Shown here one piece after another: positions 10,972 to 21,983 of a DNA stretch of 64,000 bases (position 1 is its first letter; each line of letters begins with the position of its first letter). The notes under the pieces are model-generated. The model ran no database searches, was not told the origin of the DNA, and saw only the letters and a list, made by a program, of their open reading frames with translations. The position numbers and the translations under genes were made by a program. Source of the DNA: Isoperla grammatica (taxonomy: Eukaryota > Arthropoda > Insecta > Plecoptera > Perlodidae); NCBI GenBank assembly GCA_945910005.1, contig OX246744.1:46746102-46810101 (forward strand). Direction: 5' to 3'.

Positions 10972-11211
10972 GACCTAGTCATTGGGCTGTACACTGTTCC
11001 TTGTCAAGATAAAAACAGTTAAAACTGCAATATTTCGAACCCTTATCACTTATCAGAGCTCTTCAACGGGCGAAACCACACCCAAATACTCACTCACAAA
11101 TACACTCAGTGTAGTTTCGCCCGTTGAAAAGCTCTGATAAGGGTTCGAAATATTGCGGTTTTAACTGTTTTTATCTTGACAAGGAACAGTGTACAGTCCA
11201 ATTACTAGGTC
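10972..11211. mobile_element. Long foldback element, ~100-bp arms
   Basis: Left arm 10972-11076 and right arm 11114-11211 are near-perfect reverse complements around a 37-base centre. The left arm carries a 7-base duplication (CACTTAT) absent from the right. Outer ends read GACCTAGTMATTGG. No coding frame is seen, consistent with a foldback DNA element. Confidence 0.85.
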
Positions 11212-11526
11212 TTATAAACGTTTACCTGTTCTACTATGTTTCCGTTTTAATGAACTATTCGGTAATCCCGACTCAAGCTATTTCCCATATCTATCCTCAG
11301 TCTTAACAGCGAATGCTGGGATGCCCGACGTACGGGTTCATTTTTTATACTTTCAACCGATATAAATCAATGCATCAAATAATAATTAAATTAATAAAGC
11401 CCACCTCGTAGTGACCAGTGCCCGCAAAGAGGGCTCCCGTATATTTCTCTTCGTGATTTGTTTTCTCTTTTTCTTCTCTGTTACTCATCTAATTCTCATT
11501 CATTCTCACTCTCTCTTCGCGACCTG

Positions 11527-11550
11527 ACCCCCCCCCCCCCCCCTCCCCCT
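11527..11550 (+). repeat. C homopolymer tract
   Basis: Long C run with a single T interruption near its end; no function is apparent. Confidence 0.85.
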
Positions 11551-11660
11551 GCTAACTGGACTCCACTTACGTGTGTGATGGATGTGATTCGGCCGACGTT
11601 TCTATGAGCTATAGCTGTCAAGTACGTCGTGAATCACATAATTAACTATAAGGCCCGGTG

Positions 11661-11765
11661 TTATAAACTTCGGATAAATGTTTAGCAGACTACTGACTTG
11701 TTTTCACCATTGCAACAACCAATGGGAAGTCTGGATAAAACAAGTTAACATCCGAAGTTTATATT
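11661..11765. mobile_element. Small MITE, TATAAACTTCGGATA ends
   Basis: The ends are inverted copies (TATAAACTTCGGATA on the left and ATCCGAAGTTTATA on the right) around a ~75-bp interior that contains an inner CCAATGG/ACCATTG inverted pair. Confidence 0.6.
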
Positions 11766-12429
11766 TTAACTAATATTTCAGGAAATATTTCAATTCAATT
11801 TATTAGACATTTACAGGTACATATTATTTCCAGTTTTTTTATCATTTAATCAAGGCAACCACATAAGTAATACATCCTTGTTCGTGGTTGCCCTGTTACA
11901 AGTTTAGTCTTTAATATCTAATTGATAAAAAAATATACAATTTATACTTAAAAACTCATTCTGTTTAGAGCGTATCTCAATTCGAATATTTGGTCTGCTT
12001 CGCCTATGAGGTCTGAAAGTGTTTAAAGCCAAAGCCAAAGTGTGGCCTAATTCAGGCACGGTTCATAGTTGAGACGGGTTCGGTAGCAGATCGACCAATC
12101 AATTAGCTAGACGGGCAAGACGGCTTTCTCCGTAATCAGCTGCGTAATGAGCGCGGGCTAATTGAAAGATGAAGATCGTGAGGGCTTTTACTTTCAGAAT
12201 GAAATGCCAATAAACAATATAATGACGGGTTGTCTGTTTGAGCTGCAATTGAGTGGATCACGACCTAGGCTAGTTACCCTGATGTGCCTCGTTGCTTCGC
12301 GCACTCGGCATAATAATGATAATACTTTTAGTTATGAATACCTGCTATAGGGTGCTCAGCAGCTTTACCCCTCTTTTGGGCCCTCATTCCAGAACAGTTA
12401 CTAGCCGGTTTAAAGTTGCGCCCTCTATT

Positions 12430-12432
12430 CCG

Positions 12433-12475
<43 letters not shown>

Positions 12476-12653
12476 AATAAATTCACAATTAGAGTCTACC
12501 CACTCAGTAAATAAACTGATTTGCAGTGGGGGACTTTAATTTAAAGCGACTAAACCAACCCTGAAGGCTCCGAACACCATCGACGAGTGAGCGATAACCA
12601 ATCAAAGATCGATATTTCAAATACGAAACATATAACTTGTGCGTATAATCTTA
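12430..12653 (-). mobile_element. SINE-A copy 4, 5' truncated
   Basis: Minus-strand SINE-A 3' half with an unusually long (TAAA)n tail of about 11 units (12433-12475). It stops at ACATATAAC near 12653, so the tRNA head is lost. Confidence 0.85.
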
Positions 12654-12831
12654 TTACTACTACGGAGTCTGGCTTATGAGTGACTTGTGTTCCATCTTAG
12701 CAGCTGTGTTTGTATAGAGGCCCCACGATACCGTTGATATGTTTGAACAACCCAGCATATTAGCCGTAGCCGTTGCTTACAAGCTCGACCACCTAGACTA
12801 CAATAATATGTATTTATTGTATACGCACTCA

Positions 12832-12835
12832 GTAT

Positions 12836-12878
<43 letters not shown>

Positions 12879-12983
12879 TTTGTTTATTTATTTATTTATT
12901 TATTTATGTTTGTATGTATGTATGTATGTATGTATGTATGTATGTATGTATGTATGTATGTATGTATGTATGTATGTATGTAT

Positions 12984-13034
<51 letters not shown>
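12832..13034. repeat. Compound (ATTT)n/(ATGT)n microsatellite
   Basis: About 75 bp of TTTA repeats, ~75 bp of TATG repeats, then ~55 bp of TTTA repeats. The Tyr/Leu/Ile- and Met/Cys/Val-rich frames through it are artefacts of the 4-bp period. Confidence 0.98.
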
Positions 13035-13035
<1 letters not shown>

Positions 13036-13764
13036 GGCTGTGCGGGCACGTGTTTTCCGTTTTCTAAAATATGTACAACGTACCCAAGTTAAGCTTTGGA
13101 ATTGAAACCAAGACTTCTGAAAGTTACAAAATTATTTTTTTTCGTGATTTTGATTGTACCGGTACCATAGACATTGCTAGATGTACGCCGCTTCATTCAA
13201 AACATAACTTCGTCCAGAAATACACATTTGTGATAGCCAACTTTTATTGTAGTTAATGTACATACTTTGTTCTAGGAGGTGAGGAATTGTCACTTCGTTA
13301 TCTTTAATGGTATGTGTGCTATGATTTTTCTCATCTACCGGTACAAATGAGCTATTTTGTACCGGTCCTCCTATCCTATTCATTTATATACAACTAATTT
13401 ACAAAGGAAGACAATAAATAGAACTATGTATGCAAGCAATAACGTGTACGTCTACGTGTGGTCAGTATAATTGTGACGTCACAAGTCGTACTGGGAACCA
13501 GTCGGTGACTTGAGTCGTTGTTGCTCGCACGCGCACACCCAGTTAGCAGAAGTTGAGTTAACAACAACATAAACTAGTGGTAACAAGACAGACGTCTGTG
13601 TTGAAGCAAACAGGCGCCCCCGGGTAGCTCTGCCTGTCGTGCGAGTCGACTTATGCGATATAGATGCCCCAGACACGACTGAAATATCGAGTCTGTATAC
13701 CATGGTATACGGCATACGCAACAAAATATTAAAAAAATAAATTAATAACTTAATGAATGAATAA
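13035..13764. other. Unique sequence with one CRE palindrome
   Basis: No gene recognised. A perfect TGACGTCA lies at 13474-13481. Several ACCGGTAC/GTACCGGT pieces near 13155-13370 are short palindromes without recognisable context. Confidence 0.4.
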
Positions 13765-13944
13765 ATAATAGAAATAAATAAATTCACATTTAGAGTCTAC
13801 CCACTCAATAATGAAACTGATTTTCAGTGGGAGACTTTAATTTAAAGCGACTAAACCAACCCTGTAGGCTTCGAACACCATCGACGAGTGAGCGATAACC
13901 AATCAAAGATCGATATTTCAAATACGAAACATATGAATCAGTGA
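13765..13944 (-). mobile_element. SINE-A copy 5, 5' truncated
   Basis: Minus-strand 3' portion of SINE-A with an AAAT tail; ends abruptly at GAATCAGTGAT (13944). Confidence 0.85.
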
Positions 13945-14688
13945 TCCAAGTTCTTCCTATCCTGTCCCAGTGTTGTGATCCAAGATATCCTTATCCTATC
14001 CCAGTGATCCCTACACAGGTTCGTTGTTTGCTGTTGTCTGGAAAGCCAATGCACTCAGTTACACAAGGCCCGAATATCGCAAGGCGGTGTACTTGTATTA
14101 TTATTGTAATATTGTTGTGTAGCGTTTTCAAGGTATTACTGATGGTTCTGAGTGCGTACTGGTGCGTCTATTGTATTGTATTGTATTGTCTTGCACTGGC
14201 CCGTCTATTGTATTGTTGTCTAATTGTTCATGGCGCACTCAGGCTCTCAGTGCAGCTATTGAAATATTACCCATCTCCTCTAGACTGTATTAGTGATGAC
14301 GTCAGATTAAATGGCGGACGAGCTATCTGACTCCAAACAACTTTCCTGAAACGTAGTCAATATCTGAACGGATAACCCTCGCTACAATGTTTGCAAAAAC
14401 AAAACTATCTGTCAAAGCTGTCGACTGTTATGATTTTTTGGAGTCACAAATACGGTTCAACATTGGTTGACAGGGGAATCGTGACGTCACACTAATATAC
14501 TCTACAAATACATGGTTGCCACTCGTCATGTCAGATAGAGATGCGCTTAGTCCCTTGTTGCGCGGAGCTGCCGGCCATGTCGTGCTGCGTGAGATGTTGT
14601 TAAGGAGAGTTATGGAGATTACTCCCACATACACACAACACGTGGGTGCGAGAGAGATGGAGATACTTTCACTTGTGGCACGCGCGTG

Positions 14689-14699
14689 TGAGAGAGAGA

Positions 14700-14734
<35 letters not shown>

Positions 14735-14736
14735 GT
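14689..14736 (+). repeat. (GA)n microsatellite
   Basis: Uninterrupted GA repeat except for one ATAG imperfection. Confidence 0.97.
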
Positions 14737-14905
14737 TGTTATTTCTGTAACGATTCAATAATGTATAAATAATTAATTTCAGAAATAACAATCGTAAAAT
14801 ATTTATACACGTTTTTAAGTTCAAGTTGTTTAGGTGACACAAAATAAATCGCATATATCAATATCTTGGAGCGTTGTTTTTAGTTTTACTTAGTTTAAAA
14901 GTTAA

Positions 14906-15050
14906 GTTTGTTTTGTTTTTGTTGTTATTGTTATTTATGACTTCATTATGATTAATTGTTTGCATAGCCTAGTTTTATTTAAGGTCCTCCTTTGTAAATT
15001 AGTTTTATAACTGATTAGGATAGATATTAAATAAATAAATAAGTAGGGCC
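14906..15050 (+). mobile_element. LINE-like 3' end (family D), copy 1
   Basis: Matches 17935-18075 and ends in an (AAAT)n tail. The terminal section TTTGTAAATTAGTTTTATAA followed by a GGATAGA block resembles the 3' end of SINE-A, suggesting family D is the 3' terminus of the LINE that mobilises it. No reverse transcriptase frame is present. Confidence 0.65.
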
Positions 15051-15387
15051 CTAAATAAATAAAGCTCCACCCCCTAGTTATGTGACAACTGACAACCGCC
15101 CAGCATAACAAATATAACTTATTATAAATAATATAATATGAAATAAATAAATACGATATGATTGTCGGGTTGTCACGGGGTTGAGGGGTGGTCACATAGC
15201 GATGGAGGGGAGCAGCAGGGGAATGTCAAACTAAGAACATCTCAAGTATGTCAGTAAAACAATGTTAATTAGCAGGTATCAGTCGGCAGAGAAGTGTTTA
15301 GTGTCTGTATGTTGGTAGACCATCCGATGACGTCATCGTATTGGCAACACTGCACGATGAGTTATTAATGAACGCCACGAAATGGTG

Positions 15388-15539
15388 CAGCAGGACGATT
15401 CTCTAAATATGCGTTAAATTTTTCACCGATTTCGGTCGCTACAAAAAGGCTGTGTACCAATCACCGCCTTCAATTTGCCTTCCGTGACGACTGAAACCGG
15501 TGATAAATTTAACGCGCATCTTAGAGAATCGCCCTACTG
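15388..15539. mobile_element. MITE of the CGATTCTCTAA family, copy 1
   Basis: Inverted ends CAGCAGGACGATTCTCTAAA and, reversed, CAGTAGGGCGATTCTCTAAG continue inward as GCGTTAAAT. The interior is ~60 bp. The same ends bound the larger element at 21121-21983. Confidence 0.75.
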
Positions 15540-15728
15540 GTCGGATTAAGGTCTGCATTACTTTTACCGACCGAGTCCCCGTTAGTCGAACTGGACCGCC
15601 GGAATGATTGATTTAATTAATTAGAAAGGTCTGATGACTTGGATTAGAGTTTCGCGAGCATATTCGTAACAGGATACGGTTGTGGGACGACCCGTCAGCT
15701 GGCTAACCAGGCGACATATTTATATGAA

Positions 15729-16007
15729 CGACTTACAACAATGAAACAAATGAAATGAATCGATGGACAAACAGCAAGCTGTCAAACAATAAAATATTTT
15801 GATTTTGAAAACAAATCTTCAAAACAAACAAGAATCATACAAAACGTTCACAACTTGGTTGCCCATCATTAAACGTTTTAAACGTTTTAAGTGGTGAGCA
15901 GTTACTATCGCCATACCTCGTTTTCTTCATAATGTTGCAATTTTATTATTTTGACAGCTCGTTGTTTGTCCATCAGTTCGATTCATTTGTTACATTGTTG
16001 TAGTTCG
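15729..16007. mobile_element. Palindromic MITE, ~68-bp inverted arms
   Basis: Left arm from 15729 (CGACTTACAACAATG) and right arm ending at 16007 (reverse: CGAACTACAACAATG) stay complementary for about 68 bp, through GATGGACAAACARC and AGCTGTCAAA. The interior has no coding frame. Confidence 0.75.
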
Positions 16008-16047
16008 GCTGTGACGTCAGTTGCAAGTTCCCTATAGCTATAGTAAG

Positions 16048-16205
16048 GTCCGAATTTACCAAACTTTTTAATTAATCGGCCGATTTACTAATCTCGGATT
16101 GGTTGCCATGGTTTCAACAAACACTACATACAAAATGCACGTCGGGTGTCATTTTTGATCTCCGATTAACAGGAAATCGCGGGATTAATAAAGTTTGCTG
16201 AAACT
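16048..16205. mobile_element. Probable degenerate MITE
   Basis: Imperfect inverted ends (CCAAACTTTTTAATTAATC versus, reversed, GCAAACTTTATTAATCCC) bound ~160 bp containing GGATTGGTTGCCATGG, similar to the interior of the element at 11661-11765. Confidence 0.45.
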
Positions 16206-17324
16206 GGCTCTAAACCATATAGATATGCAAACATACTTGATGAAATGCGGTGGCCCGTGGCAAAGAATTGTGCTTGTCTGATCCTGTTGTTGCAACACCC
16301 ACAGACTATGGTGTTACTAAATAGTGAATACCAAAACAGAATATTAATAAATAGATGTGAGAATGTATTTGAGACAGTGGAGGTAGTGGACAGAGAGGTT
16401 TATGTCTTCTGGACACAATGGCAATGTCTTGTGGACACAATGGCAATGACACCAAAGCATAACCCGGTTTCTGAAGACATAAAATGCAGTAAAGAACGGA
16501 GAAACTGATGTAGAAACGAATGCCAAAGCAGAAAAATACGCTTTTCTCCAACCCAATCAAGAGAAAACCTCCATCATAATATGTATGTATAAGCTTAAAG
16601 TAATAAACACGCTTATTGTATGTATGCATATTTGATATCACTACTTGCCTACTTTGGACTCGTTCGCAGTAAAAGCATTGAACAACTAAAACTAAATTTA
16701 AAATCAACATACAAAATCACAAATATTCCGTGATGGAACAAATTAGCTCGATCCTCCCTCGCTTTCTGAAAAATATTGTACCTTTGCCTCTTGAGAATTC
16801 CGCTGACAAGATTTATTTTTGACAATCTTGTTCAAAGAATGCGGCGAAAATGTCGTTCTTTTTTGAGACTACTCGGTTACTGTAATCGGGGAATAAGTCT
16901 TATAGAGACTGCCTGTTTGCCGCGTTGCTTGTTGGTGTAGGATAATCTCTAGGCTACAGAGTAGTTATCGAGCAACAGTCAGGGAAGGAACCGCCGTAAA
17001 TAGATATCGTTTTATTGTGGTAACCCTTAGTTACAAGAACTATTTTCTGTTGGGAACATTATATAATTTATTTTCATGTACTACTCCTGTGACTGCTCCA
17101 AAGTTACCCTAGCACCAAAGATAGATTTATGTCAAAGTTATTCCCAAACCATGCATCGAACCCTGGACGCTCTGCTGAAATTGTATCGTTTTATTTATTG
17201 TCACTCTTTGTAAATCAGTGTTTTAACGGAATAAGATCCTTTTAATAAATACATATATAGTATTAGTTAGTTCGACAGGAGTAGTCTACCTAATGATACA
17301 AGTCTTGCGTCATAACGCATTAAT
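16206..17324. other. Unique sequence, no gene recognised
   Basis: Contains a short direct duplication (GGACACAATGGCAATG twice near 16410-16446). The open frames on both strands around 16300-16700 show no recognisable domain and no splice-supported structure. Confidence 0.4.
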
Positions 17325-17452
17325 GTGTGCGAGTGTGCGTGAGTGTGCATGAATGTGCGCGAGTGAGTGTGCGTGAGTGTGCGTCAGTGTGCATGTGTGC
17401 GCATGAATGTGCGTGTGTGAGTGTGCATGAGGGCGTGTGTGCGTCTGTGTAA
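17325..17452 (+). repeat. GTGTGCGTGA-type simple repeat
   Basis: Alternating purine-pyrimidine GTGTGC/GTGCAT repeat of ~128 bp. Confidence 0.9.
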
Positions 17453-17934
17453 GTTGTTTTTGTTTTTTGTTTTCTTACATTTCTCTTGTTACTTTAAGTT
17501 ATAACACTCTAGTGTGACTTGTTGCATTGTACTGTATTGTAAGCTGTATTAGTGGGTCGCTGACCCGTTGTCAACAAAGATCCAATGAATCAATCAACCC
17601 ACTCATCGTCGCGATTAACCCGGCTGTAGAATCTATGAGTCAAGACTTGAGCTTACTGACTTGGAAGATGAGGCGAAGCGAAGGTGAAACATAGAAAGTT
17701 ATAAAATAATCGTGTTTCTACAATCTAATAGTTTAACAGAAAAACTAGTTTAGTTCAAGCTTGTGACGTGTGCGTTGTTTATAGGGCACCTTCAGTGGCT
17801 TCTGCTTTCGTGACGTCATATAATACATACTTTTATTTTTATTATTTAATATATTTCATTTCCACTTGATTTTATTTTATTTCATTTTTCAATTATTATT
17901 TTTTCTTGTTCTTGATTTTTTTTATAGAACAGTA

Positions 17935-18075
17935 CTTTGTTTTGTTTTTGTGGTTATTGTTGTTTATGATTTCATTAGTATTAATTGTTTGCATAGCCAG
18001 TTTTATTTAAGGTCCTCCTTTGTAAATCAGTTTTTATAACTGAATAGGATAGAAATTAAATAAATAGATAAATAT
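17935..18075 (+). mobile_element. LINE-like 3' end (family D), copy 2
   Basis: Close match to 14906-15050, including AAGGTCCTCCTTTGTAAATC and an (AAAT)n tail. The CAGTTTTTATAACTG segment can form a small stem-loop near the 3' end. Confidence 0.65.
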
Positions 18076-18170
18076 CACACTTCCTAACATGACCACAAGC
18101 AAACGTTCACGGCGCGACATAGTCACATATTTTACGTTTCCAAATTTCTCATTTTCTTGGCCACTCTTCA

Positions 18171-18381
18171 CGTCAAAAACCGCAGATAATGTTCATTATT
18201 TTTCATTATATATCGTTCAATTTATTCATAAAAAACGACTGATTAAAATGTAGGACACAACTTAGAGCATTCAGTATGTAGGGCGTACTAAACCACAGTG
18301 CGCTGTTGATTCAGATTTTCGTTTTCGATGCCCATTCTTGTGATATAATTTAAAAATGAAAATTTTGTGCGGTTTTTGACA
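18171..18381. mobile_element. MITE family E, copy 1
   Basis: Ends CGTCAAAAACCGC and, inverted, GCGGTTTTTGAC. The right half matches both halves of the palindromic element at 34093-34413 (GCGCTGTTGATTCAGATTTT and a GATATAATTTA segment). Confidence 0.65.
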
Positions 18382-18699
18382 CAGCCGTTGTGACGTCACG
18401 TGAATGTACCGTTAAATGTCCACAAGTCACCAAACTTCAATTAAAAAAAAATCTGAAAACGGCCGAAAATCTACTGTGCAACAGCCACGTCAAACTGTAG
18501 CATTGAAGGCGCAACAGGTGCGACGGTGCAACAGATGATGTGACCGGCTGTGATTCTCCTTGAGACCGAGAGAAACTAACTAACGTTGGTCACGTGATGT
18601 CGACAACAAGTGTTTAGTGTTTTAAACTGCTCTAGTTTCGCAGTCGTGTCGGTTCTATAAATATTACGGCGTGTGTCTCCATGCCTGGTCTGGCGCACT

Positions 18700-19140
18700 G
18701 TATACAGGTCGCTGGTCGTTAGGTGCAGAGCGTGTGTTGTACACAGGTGATAATAATGTACAGGTCGCTAGTCGTTACGTGCAGAGCGTATGTTGTACAC
18801 AGATGATAATAATGTACAGGTCGCTAGTCTTTAAGTGCAGAGCGTATGTTGTACACAGATAATAATGATGTACAGGTCGCTAGTCGTTTAGTGCAGAGCG
18901 TATGTTGTACACAGATAATAATAATGTACAGGTCGCTAGTCGTTACGTGCAGAGCGTATGTTGTACACAGATGATAATAATGTACAGGTCGCTAGTCGTT
19001 AAGTGCAGAGCGTATGTTGTACACAGATAATAATAATGTACAGGTCGCTAGTCGTTCATTGCAGAGCGTATGTTGTACACAGATAATAATAATGTACAGG
19101 TCGCTAGTCGTTACGTGCAGAGCGTATGTTGTACACAGAT
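18700..19140. repeat. ~56-60-bp minisatellite, about 8 units
   Basis: Each unit has GTCGCTAGTCGTT, a GTGCAGAGCGTATGTTGTAC segment and an (ATA)n stretch of variable length, which accounts for the unit-length variation. Confidence 0.93.
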
Positions 19141-19200
19141 AATAATAATAATCATCATAATTTTTCATGGCAATACCTGTTTTAGGGTGCACACCAGCAT
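19141..19200 (-). mobile_element. SINE-B tail fragment
   Basis: (AAT)n followed by a segment matching the SINE-B 3' end at 24627-24690 (AGGGTGCACACCAGC shared). The rest of the element is missing. Confidence 0.55.
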
Positions 19201-19417
19201 TTAATAAACATTTCTGCACACGAATAATTAAAAAAATGAATACATTGTTCATTTATTAGGATGTACCCTACGTAAAGTGGTTCCACAGCTACCTTGTGAA
19301 TGGTGACGTCATAGATGAGTGAGCCAGAGCCAATCAGCGGGTGGGCTGACGTATCTGTGACGTCAGCATCCACGAGGTTGCCGTGGAAGTGTAACAGGTA
19401 GTTGCAGCTGGTCCTAC

Positions 19418-20135
19418 CTGAGCATATTCTGCGCACGCCTCGATAGAAGTGACGTAGCTGCACACGTCATCGGTCGTCCAGTGCGCAATGCTCTGCGCAT
19501 CACGACACAGCGACATACACCGTCCTCCAATGAGCGGCTGGCTAGATGACGTCATCGCGAGGCGCGGACTGCTCGCGGTACTCCCCGCCCTACTCGGACT
19601 CACACTTCCGGTCCGCTTTGTTCCCTTGTTAGTCCTCAACGTGTCGACAATAGGAATGTTCAAGAAACTCTCGAAACTGTGTTCACTGAGACTTTTCCTC
19701 GACTTCTTCGTGTGGGGGGTGGGCGCCGCGGAGCTGAGGTCTAAGGGGCTGCTCTCTGAGGGGGCGGGTCTCTTGATTGCACCCTTCAGGTAGGTCTCCA
19801 GCTGCGTCGCGTTGTGCGCGCTGGCTGTGCGCACCATGTTGAGCAGAGCCTGCGTCGAGCTCATGTCGATCAGGGGAGGAAACAACGCGTTGCTTGCCGC
19901 GAAGGGGTTGGCGATACTGGCGTAGAGGGCCTGTTGGGACTTTGTCAGGTTGGCGTCCGTGTCTTTGGGGGTGGAGTTGGGCGTCGTCTTGCCGCCGCCG
20001 CCCCCCTGGGAGGGTGGTATCGTGGTGGTGGCGAGGGGGGCCATCAGGCCGACGAAGGGGGTGGCCGCCCCCTTGAAGGAACCGAAACGAGAGTCCAGGG
20101 GGAAGTTTGAGCCGTTACGTCCCGCGCTGAAGTAG
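19418..20135 (-). CDS. Internal exon: CtBP-motif region and start of a SAM domain, SAM nuclear co-repressor-like protein
   Basis: This 718-bp internal exon encodes 239 full codons (20134 down to 19418) after one base completing the codon split by the upstream intron. Acceptor: T-rich tract ending TTTAG at 20136-20140; donor: CAG|GTAGGA at 19418/19417, phase 0. The protein is Ser/Pro/Ala-rich. PLDLS at exon residues 130-134 (19733-19747) is a canonical CtBP-recruiting motif, and KKSRKS at 143-148 plus KGTKR near 170-174 are nuclear-localisation-like. The last ~22 residues (HWTTDDVCSYVTS then IEACAEYAQ) match helix 1-2 of SAM domains in Polycomb-related proteins (SAMD7/SAMD11, polyhomeotic, L3MBTL type). 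The remaining SAM helices must lie in a further exon at lower coordinates, which I did not find. The likely role is a chromatin-associated co-repressor, by inference. The orthologue is uncertain; insect Samuel-type SAM proteins are a candidate. A CRE palindrome lies within the exon at 19547-19554. Confidence 0.85.
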
Positions 20136-20211
20136 CTAAACAGAAAACAAAACAATTTTAATAGTTTTTCTTGGTTTACGACTTAACAAGTTGGTCACAT
20201 GACGTTGACCT

Positions 20212-20246
20212 CTCACGACAGGCAGAGTTACCCTGGGCATATTTGT
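20212..20246 (+). mobile_element. Family G fragment, copy 2
   Basis: ACGACAGGCAGAGTTACCCT resembles the core of family G at 9724 and 58400. Confidence 0.45.
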
Positions 20247-20384
20247 GTGTGATAGAGAAACATGGACGATCACCCTCCTCGACTGGACTGTCAGTTGAGC
20301 GCAGGCCAACACCACAACTAACAACAAAGTGTTCCCTTGTCTTGTGCGTGGAGCAAATGTTCTGTTCGTTTATGTTATAGTGTG

Positions 20385-20690
20385 TTGTCGTCACGGATTA
20401 TGTTATAGGGTAGTGACGCGTGTGACAACTACCAACCTAAATCTAGTTGCATCCGGTTCTCTTGCCTCAGGTATTGTAGTGATAATATCGGCCGCCTGTT
20501 GTCAGACGCGGTGGGGTCGCATTCCATTCACGGTCGGTGCAGTCAATGCAGTGGACAATAACAATACAGGTATCGGTCAATCTCGAGTTGAATACCGTTG
20601 AAATAGACCGTGTGGAGCGACCGTCTCCTCAGAATTTTAGGGGACATCCGCTTCTTACGGCGTCGCCAGAATATTTACGTTGTTTTATGG
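20385..20690 (-). mobile_element. Dispersed repeat family C, copy 2 (intronic)
   Basis: Reverse complement of 3949-4250 and 28636-28945, with the same landmarks (GACCGTGTGGAGCGACC; GTTGTCGTCACGGA at its left edge). Confidence 0.75.
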
Positions 20691-20902
20691 GAAAACGATT
20701 ACATCTTCGAGTTTGAAGCCACTTGTTAAACGTTTAAACGTACAGTGACGTCACTCGTCAGTAAGAGGACACAATAATTACAATCAATTCCCGTTACGAA
20801 ATGGTTAACGAATTTAGCTGAAAATTGGGGTTTTTGTTATAAGAAGTAATATTTAAGATCTGCACTAAAAGATGCAAGAAGTGAACATAGCATAACATGA
20901 AG

Positions 20903-21110
20903 TTGTTCGCACTGTCCAATCACTGATTCATATGTTTCGTGTTTGAAATATATATCGATCTTTGATTGGTTATCGCTCACTCGTCGATGGTGTTCGGAGC
21001 TTACAGGGTTGGTTAAGTCGCTTTAAATTCAAGTCGCCCACTGAAAATCAGTTTCGTTACTGAGTGGGTAGACTCTAGATGTGAATTTATTTATTTATTT
21101 ATTTATTTAA
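20903..21110 (+). mobile_element. SINE-A copy 6, 5' truncated (intronic)
   Basis: Plus-strand 3' half of SINE-A with a (TTTA)n tail at 21084-21108. It is antisense to the host SAM gene. Confidence 0.85.
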
Positions 21111-21120
21111 CATATTGCCC

Positions 21121-21983
21121 CTGCAGGGCGATTCTCTAAGGTCCATGGTAAATTGAACGCCCGTTTTCGACGTTACGAGCCTTACCGCATTGAGTTAGCG
21201 ATTCTCTACCGTGTTTTATCGACAAAGATCGTTACCACCTACGTTAAAAGTAGCGCGCTCCAAAACCCTGCCTTTAGACGTGCGATAAGAAAACATGGCG
21301 GACTTTTCAAGCCGTCTCATGTTCACTTCAGCATTTGAACTAATTGATAATAGAAATTTGTTGTGTGTATCGATACAAATATACGATATTTATATTTAAA
21401 AATATGTGTGTGAGTAAGGAAATATAATTTGTAGTTATGTAACAAAAGTCTAGAAGTAATTTTGTATCATAACCCTACTTTCCTAGTTTGGCCGTGCCGT
21501 CACGGCACGTAGGGTAGGCCTAGAACCCTAGGCCTACTTCTAAGTTCAAACACTAGGTTCGTTCGATTTGCTACACCTTTTATACTCTTTGCACTCACTC
21601 CATGTTATTTCATGGGATACATGGCATGAAGTACAAAGGGTGCCGGTAAATCAAACGAACCCTAATGCTGCAATAAGTGAAAAAAGTGCAGAAGGTGTCC
21701 GGAAATCAAACGCACCCAATGGCAAACGTTCCATTTATTCACGCGTTGTCATTGGTTAACTTTCTATAGTGTACACAGCCATCTCGAAAACATCCACAAA
21801 CTAATATATAACAGGCGCTGCTCTGCTGCAACGGCTACGTCCTTTCGATACGGTTATCGAACGTTATGAAATGGTAGTTGGGAATCGCGCGGTAGCTTCA
21901 TGTAGCTTATCGTGTGGTAAGTTTAGTACAAGTGTCGTTAAGGTTAAATTTACCGCGCATCTTAGAGAATCGCCCTGCAGGTC
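21121..21983. mobile_element. Non-autonomous DNA transposon, CGATTCTCTAA family, copy 2
   Basis: Both ends read CCTGCAGGGCGATTCTCTAA inward, with similarity continuing ~30 bp (GGTAAAT block). It spans about 860 bp without any transposase frame. It shares ends with the small MITE at 15388-15539, suggesting internal-deletion derivatives of one family. Because CTGCAG is palindromic the exact target duplication cannot be fixed. Confidence 0.75.
21556..21664. mobile_element. Nested hairpin element inside the 21121-21983 transposon
   Basis: Inverted arms AGGTTCGTTCGATTTGCTAC and, reversed, GGGTTCGTTTGATTTACCGG. A second partial arm (GGTGTCCGGAAATCAAACGC) follows at about 21696-21716, suggesting a further degenerate copy. 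Confidence 0.6.

Noticed and set aside
16306..16710. 134-codon minus-strand frame
   Set aside because: No recognisable domain, AT-rich low-complexity composition, and overlapping open frames on the other strand; consistent with chance.
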